The notes under the pieces were generated by a model. It was not told where the DNA came from and searched no databases. It saw only the letters and a list, made by a program, of their open reading frames with translations. Both the position numbers and the translations under genes were made by a program. This document shows positions 1 to 6,728 of a stretch of 64,000 bases of DNA, piece after piece (positions within the stretch are counted from its first letter, which is position 1; each line of letters opens with the position of its first letter). Source of the DNA: Wenjunlia vitaminophila DSM 41686 (GTDB lineage: Bacteria > Actinomycetota > Actinomycetes > Streptomycetales > Streptomycetaceae); contig NZ_KB904635.1 in the NCBI RefSeq assembly GCF_000380165.1, positions 62,001-126,000 of the forward strand. Reading direction: 5' to 3'.

Positions 1-74
1 ACCGAGGGGATGTCGACCAGCCGGGCGGTGAGGGTGCCGACGTCCTCGGAGAGGTCGAGCACCGGGCTGTTCAT
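1..74 (-). CDS. dapE: Succinyl-diaminopimelate desuccinylase, N-terminal fragment (runs off left edge)
   Basis: Read leftwards from an ATG at 74, the frame gives MNSPVLDLSEDVGTLTARLV followed by DIPSV, the typical opening of actinobacterial DapE (M20 metallopeptidase), which releases succinate from N-succinyl-diaminopimelate in lysine and peptidoglycan-precursor synthesis. A GAGG ribosome site lies upstream. Only 24 residues are visible, so no zinc ligands can be checked. The nearby dapC, the preceding step of the same pathway, supports the call. It is divergent from the next gene. Confidence 0.75.
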   Translation of the reverse strand, partial: MNSPVLDLSEDVGTLTARLVDIPS

Positions 75-323
75 CCACGCCTCGTCTCGGGTCGCCCGAA
101 CGTCCGGCGCGGCGGTGGGCCCTGGCGGGGCACACCCGCGGTGGGGCCGCCGGGGACGTGCGTGCTTCGGTGTTCCATGCGTCGCAGACTACCTGCGTCA
201 CCGCGCCACGTCCGAAGGTGCGGGCGGACGTTCCGGGGGGCGGGACGGCTCGGGGGTGGTGGTCCGCCCCGTCAAGGCCGATGTCGCCGCGCCCAGTTCG
301 AAACGTCCGCCGCCGTGGAACAG

Positions 324-329
324 TACGGT
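324..329 (+). promoter_or_regulatory. Putative -10 box TACGGT of a leaderless transcript
   Basis: TACGGT is followed by six bases and then GTG at 336, with no Shine-Dalgarno sequence. The TANNNT-N6-start spacing is that of actinobacterial leaderless genes. No convincing -35 box is visible. Confidence 0.4.
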
Positions 330-335
330 GTTGTG

Positions 336-1247
336 GTGCTCCAAGCTCTGCCCAAGTCCTCGGCCGACCGGCCCCGCGGCCCCCGTTCCTCCGCACGCTG
401 GCTGCGGGGGTCGATGGGCCTGCTCGCCCTGCTCGGGGTGGCCGGCTACCTCCTGTTCCACTACCTGACCGGGCCGTCGCCTGAGGGCTGCACGGTGCGG
501 ATCGGCGAGCAACGGGTGGAGTTGGACGTCACCCAGGCCGCCAACGCCGCCACCATCACGGCCGTCGCCTCGGTACGGGGCCTGCCGGAGCGGGCGGTGA
601 CCATCGCGCTCGCCACCGCGATGCAGGAGTCCGGTCTTGAGAACATCCGTTATGGCGACCGGGACTCGCTGGGGCTGTTCCAGCAGCGTCCGTCGCAGGG
701 CTGGGGCACCAGGGAGCAGGTCCTGGACCCGGTCTACTCCTCCAACGCGTTCTTCGAGGCGCTGGAGGACGTGCCGGGGTACTCCCGGCTCCCGCTGACC
801 GTGGCGGCGCAGAAGGTGCAGCGCAGCGGCTACCCGCAGGCGTACGCCAAGCACGAGCCGGAGGCGGCGGTGGTGGCCGCGGCGCTGACTGGTCGTGAGG
901 GCGGGGCTCTGACCTGCACGATAAACGCCGACAGTGAGCCCGGTGGGAGCGCGGGACGGGTGGCCGACCGGGTGGAGCGGGAGTTCGTGGACGTGGCGGG
1001 GTCCGTCGAGCGGTCTGGGCGCACCCTGCGGTACCGGCCGGAGGCGGACGGGGTGGAGGGTGGGCGCCACGGGTGGGCGCTCGCCCAGTGGGCGATCACC
1101 CACGCCAAGGAGCTGAAGATCGAACGCGTTGCCTATGCGGACCGCGAGTGGTCCGCGGACAAGTCCGACGACGGGTGGCGCGGCGGCGGAAATGGCTCGG
1201 CCGACCATTCCACCGACCGTGTACTGATCACGGTCTCGAAGAAATAG
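336..1247 (+). CDS. Membrane-anchored lysozyme-fold-like (transglycosylase-like) protein
   Basis: The 303-residue protein has a short basic N-terminus, one membrane segment at about 27-45, and an exported domain. Its core holds ATAMQESGLENI and DRDSLGLFQQRPSQGWGT, a conserved actinobacterial module in which the Glu of QESG (E98) sits where SLT and goose-type lysozyme folds carry their catalytic acid, followed by the usual GLFQ turn. Relatives are often labelled 'heavy metal transporter', which the sequence does not support. A second domain of about 90 residues at the C-terminus (RTLRYRPEADG onward) is conserved with the family. GTG codons at 315 and 333 are alternative starts. Peptidoglycan cleavage or binding is an inference. 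Confidence 0.7.
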   Translation: MLQALPKSSADRPRGPRSSARWLRGSMGLLALLGVAGYLLFHYLTGPSPEGCTVRIGEQRVELDVTQAANAATITAVASVRGLPERAVTIALATAMQESGLENIRYGDRDSLGLFQQRPSQGWGTREQVLDPVYSSNAFFEALEDVPGYSRLPLTVAAQKVQRSGYPQAYAKHEPEAAVVAAALTGREGGALTCTINADSEPGGSAGRVADRVEREFVDVAGSVERSGRTLRYRPEADGVEGGRHGWALAQWAITHAKELKIERVAYADREWSADKSDDGWRGGGNGSADHSTDRVLITVSKK

Positions 1248-1535
1248 CGCCAGGCCCGTGGCCCACTCGGGGCCGGGTCCACGGCTAAGTCGCAGCCTTC
1301 CTTGGCGCTCCCGTTCTCCTCGCTGACCTGCGAGTTCATCAGGACCCACCTGCGAGTAAACGCTTCTTCGCGCAATTTGCCAGAATTCGAAATATCCCCA
1401 GATTCCAGAAATTCAACAATGCGGCACATTGCCAAAACTTTACCTTGTGTGGCCGCAACCTTCTCCGGCGTCATGCGGTAGTCACGACGTCCGCCCGACG
1501 GACGCGTCATGTCCTCTCTCCGTAAAAGGAGCACC
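1248..1535. other. Intergenic region with an AT-rich island (about 1350-1450)
   Basis: The stretch has several runs of A and T (for example AATTCGAAATATCCCC and TTCAACAATG), far from the base composition of both neighbours. It ends in a good ribosome site, AAAAGGAG at 1524-1531, for the next gene. It most likely holds that gene's promoter and 5' leader. No clean -35/-10 pair was assigned. Confidence 0.4.
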
Positions 1536-2069
1536 ATGTCCCTCCCGCTCACGCGTCGGATCGCCCGCGTCGCACTGCTGGTCGCCGCGACCGCCACCCC
1601 GGTGGTCGGAATGGCGGCGTCCGCCTCCGCCGCCGAGCTGCCCACCACGAAGGACCTGGCCGGGCTGACCCAGGCCGACACCTCCCGCGTCAGCGGCCAG
1701 GTGGACGCCGCCTCCCGGAAGGCCACCGCCGCCGTCGGCGAGACCGGCTCCAGGACGGTGGGCACCACCGTCCCCACCACCGGCGAGGTCGTGGGCGCGG
1801 TCACCAGCAAGGCCGCGCCCTCCGCCGCGGACGTCCAACGGGCGACGCACCGCACGACCGGGAAGGCCGCCAACACGATCGACCGCAGCACCCGTGCGAC
1901 CGGCGCCCTGGTCAACCGTGGCGCCGCGTCGCTGCGCCGCACCCCGCTCGACGCCAGCCTGCCGGGCACGGCCGGCGCCACCCCGCCCAAGGCCGTGGCC
2001 GACACCGTCAACGACCTGCGCAACAGGCTGCCCGGCCAGGCCGGTGGGCCCTCCGTGCTCGGCCGCTGA
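1536..2069 (+). CDS. Small secreted Ala/Thr-rich protein
   Basis: The 177-residue product starts at an ATG five bases after AAAAGGAG. An upstream in-frame ATG at 1509 lacks a ribosome site. MSLPLTRRIARVALLVAATA is followed by a hydrophobic stretch and an ASA-A cleavage site near residue 31, a clear Sec signal peptide. The mature part is low-complexity and rich in Ala, Thr, Val and Gly, with repeated TTG and AV motifs and no cysteines. Similar short exported proteins are common in Streptomyces and Pseudonocardiaceae, sometimes mislabelled ATP-binding protein. No nucleotide-binding motif is present. Function unknown; a wall or envelope role is only a guess. Confidence 0.7.
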   Translation: MSLPLTRRIARVALLVAATATPVVGMAASASAAELPTTKDLAGLTQADTSRVSGQVDAASRKATAAVGETGSRTVGTTVPTTGEVVGAVTSKAAPSAADVQRATHRTTGKAANTIDRSTRATGALVNRGAASLRRTPLDASLPGTAGATPPKAVADTVNDLRNRLPGQAGGPSVLGR

Positions 2070-2120
2070 CCACCGCCCCGGCACGGACCGACCGATCGGC
2101 ACCACAGCAGAACAGCCGAC

Positions 2121-2152
2121 GGGGCTCCGGGAGGACACCCTCCCGGAGCCCC
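2121..2152. terminator. Bidirectional intrinsic-type terminator
   Basis: A perfect 14-bp inverted repeat (2121-2134 with 2139-2152, arms GGGGCTCCGGGAGG) has a four-base loop, ACAC. It sits between the convergent ends of the secreted-protein gene and dapC and can serve both. It lacks a long T run, as is usual in actinomycetes. Confidence 0.8.
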
Positions 2153-2166
2153 GTCGTTCGTGCCCG

Positions 2167-3261
2167 TCAGCCGCCGAGTCGCCGCACCGCGGCGGCCGCC
2201 CGCTCGTCGTCGACGGTGAAGGCGATCCGGACGAACCGCGCCCCGGCGGGGCCGTAGAAGTCGCCCGGCGTCACCAGGACGCCCTGCTTGGCGAGGTCGG
2301 CGACGGTGTCCCAGCAGGGCTCCTCCCTGGTGGCCCAGAGGTACAGGCTCGCCTCGGAGTGCTCGATCCGGAAGCCCGCCCCCTCGAACGCGGCGCGCAG
2401 CGCCGCCCTGCGCCGGGCGTAGCGCTCCCGCTGCACCGCCACGTGCGCCGTGTCCCCGAACGCCGCCGTCAGCGCGGCCTGTACCGGCCCCGGCACCATC
2501 ATCCCGGCGTGCTTGCGCACCTGGAGCAGCTCCCGGACCCACCTCGGGTCGCCGGTCACGAAGGCCGCCCGGTACCCGGCGAGGTTGGACCGCTTGGACA
2601 GCGAGTGCACCGCGAGCACCCCCTCGTGCGAGCCCCGGCACACGTCCGGGTGCAGCACCGAGACCGGTTCGACCTCCCAGCCGAGTTCCACGTAGCACTC
2701 GTCAGAGACGACGAGGACCCCGTGCGACCTGGCCCATCCCACGACGTCCCGGAGCGTGGTCGCGTCCAGCACCTGCCCCGTCGGGTTGGCGGGGCTGTTC
2801 AGCCACAGCAACCTCAGCGACGTGGGGTCGAGCTCCCGGGGGTCGCGGTAGGTGACCGTCTCCGCCCCGGCGAGCCGGGCGCCCACCTCGTAGGTGGGGT
2901 AGGCCAGCCGCGGGTGGGCGACCTGGTCACCGGGACCGATGCCGAGGAGGGTGGGCAGCCAGGCGACGAGTTCCTTGGAGCCGATGGTGGGCAGGACCGC
3001 GGCTGGGTCCGCGGCCACCCCCAAGCGTTCGCCCAGCCAGCCGGCCACCGCCTCCCGCAGCCGGGCGGTGCCGTGGGTGGTCGGGTAACCGGGACTGTTC
3101 GCGGCCTCGGCCAGCGCCCGCTGGACCACTGCGGGCACCGGGTCGACGGGCGTGCCCACCGACAGGTCGACGATGCCGTCCGGGTGACCGGAGGCCGTGG
3201 TCTTGTAGGGCTCGAGACGGTCCCAGGGGAAGTCCGGGAGCCGCTGGGACAGTGGTACCAC
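2167..3261 (-). CDS. dapC: N-succinyldiaminopimelate aminotransferase DapC
   Basis: This 364-residue fold-type I PLP enzyme converts succinyl-amino-ketopimelate with glutamate to succinyl-diaminopimelate in lysine/DAP synthesis. The PLP lysine is in HSLSKRSNLAGYR. The family motifs SPANPTGQ and YPTTHGTARLREAVA are present, and the N-terminus (PLSQRLPDFPWDRLEPYK) is that of actinobacterial DapC. The start is taken as GTG at 3261, just before that conserved N-terminus. A frame open to 3366 would add an unconserved 35-residue tail. It lies downstream of fdxC in the same direction, the fdxC-dapC order also seen in mycobacteria. Confidence 0.92.
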   Translation of the reverse strand: MVPLSQRLPDFPWDRLEPYKTTASGHPDGIVDLSVGTPVDPVPAVVQRALAEAANSPGYPTTHGTARLREAVAGWLGERLGVAADPAAVLPTIGSKELVAWLPTLLGIGPGDQVAHPRLAYPTYEVGARLAGAETVTYRDPRELDPTSLRLLWLNSPANPTGQVLDATTLRDVVGWARSHGVLVVSDECYVELGWEVEPVSVLHPDVCRGSHEGVLAVHSLSKRSNLAGYRAAFVTGDPRWVRELLQVRKHAGMMVPGPVQAALTAAFGDTAHVAVQRERYARRRAALRAAFEGAGFRIEHSEASLYLWATREEPCWDTVADLAKQGVLVTPGDFYGPAGARFVRIAFTVDDERAAAAVRRLGG

Positions 3262-3331
3262 GGTGTGCTGCTTTCGACGTGCGCGGGTCTGGTGCGAGGT
3301 CGGCGGGGCCGGAGACAGTGAAGGCCAGCCC

Positions 3332-3355
3332 CACGGCCGTGCACGCACGGCCGTG
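3332..3355. terminator. Double palindrome forming a hairpin between fdxC and dapC
   Basis: Two copies of the self-complementary decamer CACGGCCGTG (3332-3341 and 3346-3355) are separated by CACG and can fold into a 10-bp stem with a four-base loop. The site lies within the 153-base gap between fdxC and dapC, so it could terminate or attenuate fdxC transcripts or bind a dimeric regulator. Confidence 0.5.
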
Positions 3356-3414
3356 CGGACCGGCACGACAAGGACTCGATATCCAGGTGTCTCGCGTGTC
3401 CCGGGGGCCGGGAC

Positions 3415-3735
3415 CTAGCCGTTCTGCGGCGGCAGTGCGGCGATCAGCGGGTGGTCACGCTCGATGAGTCCGAGCTTCGAGGCGCCACCGGGCGAACCGA
3501 GCTCGTCGAAGAACTCGACGTTCGCCTTGTAGTAGTCCTTCCACTCCTCCGGCGTGTCGTCCTCGTAGAAGATCGCCTCCACCGGGCAGACCGGCTCACA
3601 GGCTCCACAGTCGACACACTCGTCCGGGTGGATGTACAAGGCCCGGGCGCCCTCGTAGATGCAGTCGACGGGGCACTCCTCGATGCATGCCTTGTCCTTG
3701 ACGTCGACACAAGGCTGCGCGATGACGTAGGTCAC
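3415..3735 (-). CDS. fdxC: Seven-iron ferredoxin (3Fe-4S/4Fe-4S)
   Basis: The 106-residue protein matches FdxA/FdxC ferredoxins. By position in the family, Cys9, Cys17 and Cys50 hold the 3Fe-4S cluster, Cys21, Cys40, Cys43 and Cys46 hold the 4Fe-4S cluster, and Cys25 is extra. The C-terminal extension (about 50 residues, ending PQNG) is the usual actinobacterial one. It is a soluble low-potential electron carrier, a possible partner of cytochromes P450 or oxidoreductases. The GTG start at 3735 is preceded by AGGAGGA. It is divergent from the GNAT gene and upstream of dapC. Confidence 0.95.
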   Translation of the reverse strand: MTYVIAQPCVDVKDKACIEECPVDCIYEGARALYIHPDECVDCGACEPVCPVEAIFYEDDTPEEWKDYYKANVEFFDELGSPGGASKLGLIERDHPLIAALPPQNG

Positions 3736-3843
3736 GCTGTCGTTCCTCCTCGTTAGGGCTCATCTCGCGCGGGAGCGCGGCGTCGTCGATGCCCGCCCCT
3801 AGTATCGCGGTTCCGGAGCGGCATACGAACAGGAGGGGCACCC

Positions 3844-4878
3844 ATGGACGGGAATTTCGCTCTGGGGGGACAACTCGACGTCCGGATTACCCCCTCTGAC
3901 GTGGGACTACGGGTGTCTGTGCGGCGTGTGCTCGAGATCACCGGTGGTCGTCCGGTGCTCGGAGACGTCATCGGCGATCTCATATCGTGGGAGGACGGCA
4001 CACTGGTCATCGCCCGGCGCTCCGGGGAGACCGTACGAGTCTGTGAGGAGTCACTCGTCGCCGGCAAGACTGTTCCTCGTACTCCGCCTCGAAGGCGCGG
4101 AGCTTCCACGTCCACTCCAGCCGAACTCCAGGTCGTCGCCGCCCGGGGCTGGCCCGCGTGGGAGTCGGAGCAGCTCGGCGAGTGGACGCTCCGCGCCGCC
4201 GGGGGCTTCACCCGCAGGGCGAACTCGGTGCTGGCCACCGGTGGACCCGCGGTGCCGCTGCACGAGGCGTTGTCCCTGGTGACCGCCTGGTACGCCGAAC
4301 GCGGGCAGCGTCCGTGCGTGCAACTCACCACCGGATCGGACCTGGACGCCGAGCTGGAACGGCGCGGCTGGACCGCGGAGGCCGAGACCCGGGTCCTGAC
4401 CGCACCCCTGCTGCCGCTGACCGCCCTGCGGGACGACGGCAGTGCGGTGCGGCTCACCCGACGGCTGACCGAGGGCTGGCTGACCCGCTACCGCAGGACG
4501 GGGGCCGACGCGGCGAGGGTACTGGCCGCGGGCCCCTCGGTGTGGTTCGCCGAGGCACACCACACCGGGGGCGCGGAACCCGACCCGGGACAGGCGCCGG
4601 ACGCCGGGGGCCACCCGGTGGCGATCGGCCGGTGCGTGGTGGACGGGCGCTGGGCCGGGTTCGCGGCCGTCGAGGTGGCGCATGAGCACCGGCGGCGCGG
4701 ACTGGCCACCGCCGTGCTCGGGGCGCTGGCCGACCAGGCGGCGCGGGAGGGCGCGGACCTGGCCTACCTCCAGGTCGAGGCGGACAACACCGCGGCCAAC
4801 GCGCTGTACCTGAAGCTGGGCTTCACCCCGCACCACACCTACCACTACCGCTGCCTCGCGCCCGGGACGGTTGGCTGA
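3844..4878 (+). CDS. GNAT N-acetyltransferase with N-terminal SH3-like domain (Rv0428c-like)
   Basis: The 344-residue protein has two parts. Residues 1-80 or so form the small beta-rich domain typical of Rv0428c relatives (LDVRITPSDVGLRVSVRRVL). After a short Arg/Pro linker comes a GNAT region whose acetyl-CoA motif A is in AHEHRRRGLATAVLGALA, followed by the canonical VEADNTAANALYLKLGF. The region at about 90-230 is a degenerate second GNAT half, as in the family. The substrate is unknown. The start follows AGGAGGGG. A TAGTAT sequence at about 3800-3805 may be the -10 box. Confidence 0.85.
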   Translation: MDGNFALGGQLDVRITPSDVGLRVSVRRVLEITGGRPVLGDVIGDLISWEDGTLVIARRSGETVRVCEESLVAGKTVPRTPPRRRGASTSTPAELQVVAARGWPAWESEQLGEWTLRAAGGFTRRANSVLATGGPAVPLHEALSLVTAWYAERGQRPCVQLTTGSDLDAELERRGWTAEAETRVLTAPLLPLTALRDDGSAVRLTRRLTEGWLTRYRRTGADAARVLAAGPSVWFAEAHHTGGAEPDPGQAPDAGGHPVAIGRCVVDGRWAGFAAVEVAHEHRRRGLATAVLGALADQAAREGADLAYLQVEADNTAANALYLKLGFTPHHTYHYRCLAPGTVG

Positions 4879-4987
4879 GCCCTCCTCAGCCAGCGCCGTG
4901 TGCGGTCCGCGCGCACGCCGGCGCGGGCCGGGCGGGGCGGTGGCCGCCGAGGGCGACGGCACGGCCGGGCCGGTGCGGGCGCACGGG

Positions 4988-6223
4988 TCATTCGGCGACT
5001 TCGGCGGGAACGCTGGCCCGCACCGGCACCAGAGCCCGCAGCCGGAAGCCCTTACCCCGGGCGCCGGGGCCGATCTCCAGCCGTCCGCCGGACAGGATCA
5101 GCCGCTCCTCGAGCCCGGTTAGCCCGTTGCCGCTGCCGGCGTGCCCGGCCGGGGCACCGCGTCCGTTGTCGCTGACCTCGAGGTAGACGAAGTGCGCCGA
5201 CCCCTCGCGCACCTCGCCCAGGGTGACCTCGCAACGGCCCGCCCCGCTGTGCCGCACCACGTTGGTGACCGCCTCGCGCAGCGCCCAGGCCAGCGCGCTC
5301 TCCTCGTCCGGGCCCAGTCCTGTGGGTTGCCCGAGCAGTGAGGTGTCCACGTAGGCGTCGATCTGGGCGGCCCGCAGGGCCGTCCTGGCCCCGGCGATCT
5401 CCACCACCAGGCGCGGCCTGCGGAAACCACTGACCGCGGCACGCACGTCCACCAGCGCCTGCCTGCTGACCCTTTCGATGTCGTTGACCTGCTTGGCTGC
5501 GTCCTCCGGCCGTTCCGGGAGCAGTCTCCTGGCCAGTTCGCTCTTCAGCGTCACCAGGGAGAGGGAGTGCCCGAGCAGGTCGTGCAGGTCACGGGCGAGC
5601 CTGAGTCGCTCGTCACTCGCCGCAAGATGGGCGATGGTCTCCCGGGCCTCGCGCAGCTCCCGCATGGTGCGCATCGTGACCCCCACGCCCATCATGGTCA
5701 TCCCGCCCAGGGCGGCCGGCAGGGAGAGCACCGCCAGGGTCTCCCTCTCGACGTCGGTGAGCAGCCCGATGCCGATGAGCGACAGGGTGACCGTGGGAAC
5801 GGCGAAGGCCGCCCAACGCACCGGCAGCAGCACCCCGCAGCAGACCGAGACGTAGACCAAGAGCACCAGACCGGACTCGCCGATCACGGCGGTTAACCCG
5901 GCGGAGAGCGCGAAGACGAGCAGGAACGCCACCACGTGGCGGCGTTTGGCCCGTCCGCCGGGCCGCGGCATCAGGATCAGGGCCAGGTAGGAGGCGACGA
6001 AGACAGCCAGGCCCACCCAGCCGAAGGCAGCGGCGCGCCAGGTGTGGTCGCCCCGTACCAGGTCGTTGATGACCACACCCAGGTACGGCAGGTAGACCAG
6101 GGACCAGCACAGTCGGACCAGCCACAGCCGCGGGCCGATCCTCGCCGTTCGCTCGAACGGTGATGGCAACGCCGGTCCGGCCTTGCGGACCTCACCGCGC
6201 TCGCCGCCCCTTCCCCGTATCAC
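4988..6223 (-). CDS. NarL-type sensor histidine kinase (orphan)
   Basis: From a GTG at 6223 the protein has 411 residues: about five membrane segments between residues 33 and 185, a HisKA_3 dimerisation/phosphoacceptor helix (ERLRLARDLHDLLGHSLSLV, His214) and a C-terminal HATPase domain with N box (LREAVTNVVRHSGA) and G boxes (DNGRGAP, GNGLTGLEERL). Its sensor is membrane-embedded, with no large extracellular loop. The usual partner, a LuxR-type response regulator, is not next to it or anywhere in the window. The start is uncertain: an ATG at 6304 would lengthen the N-terminus. It converges on the GNAT gene. Confidence 0.88.
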   Translation of the reverse strand: MIRGRGGERGEVRKAGPALPSPFERTARIGPRLWLVRLCWSLVYLPYLGVVINDLVRGDHTWRAAAFGWVGLAVFVASYLALILMPRPGGRAKRRHVVAFLLVFALSAGLTAVIGESGLVLLVYVSVCCGVLLPVRWAAFAVPTVTLSLIGIGLLTDVERETLAVLSLPAALGGMTMMGVGVTMRTMRELREARETIAHLAASDERLRLARDLHDLLGHSLSLVTLKSELARRLLPERPEDAAKQVNDIERVSRQALVDVRAAVSGFRRPRLVVEIAGARTALRAAQIDAYVDTSLLGQPTGLGPDEESALAWALREAVTNVVRHSGAGRCEVTLGEVREGSAHFVYLEVSDNGRGAPAGHAGSGNGLTGLEERLILSGGRLEIGPGARGKGFRLRALVPVRASVPAEVAE

Positions 6224-6728
6224 TCCCCAACCCTTCCGCGCGTCCCCCGTGAGCCCGGCTGGTGGTCCCCGTTGTTGCCGTACCAGGCGCTCCGACAGAC
6301 CCATCATGTCGCGCGGAGCCTGATACACCCTCATGCCTTCTGCCCAAGGAACCACGGAGCAACGCGTGTTGGCCGCCATTCGGCCACGATTCTGCGTACC
6401 TGCCGCGCGTCACCGCCGATGACCTGGCGCTGCACGAGAAGGAGTCCGGCGCTCACGGAGACCTCAACCAATCACCTCTACCAGGATTCAAGCAGAGGTG
6501 CAGGCGTATGCGACTGCGACTCGAGTTGTGGCCGGATAACACTGCCGTACGCTCACTCAACGTGCCCGCATCCGTGCCGGATGCAGTCATCTTTGGCTGA
6601 ATACCCACACGTCGACAGCGCCCACACAGGGGAACTGTCGTGGACATCGCACACAGGTGCCCCACACCCCCCAATCGGGACGTATCATCCGATATCCGAT
6701 GGGGGGGTGTGTTGCGGGCATCGCGGCG
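6224..6728. other. Gene-free gap upstream of the histidine kinase
   Basis: About 500 bases separate two leftward genes. The right end carries the terminator-like repeat at 6663-6711 and the rest presumably holds the kinase promoter. The stretch is less GC-rich than its neighbours. No convincing coding frame and no clear promoter pair were found. Confidence 0.4.
6663..6711 (-). terminator. Long imperfect inverted repeat downstream of the YoaR-like gene
   Basis: Arms CACACCCCCCAATCGG (6663-6678) and CCGATGGGGGGGTGTG (6696-6711) pair with a single mismatch around a 17-base loop. The repeat lies 17 bases past the stop of the leftward gene, fitting a terminator. Confidence 0.6.
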
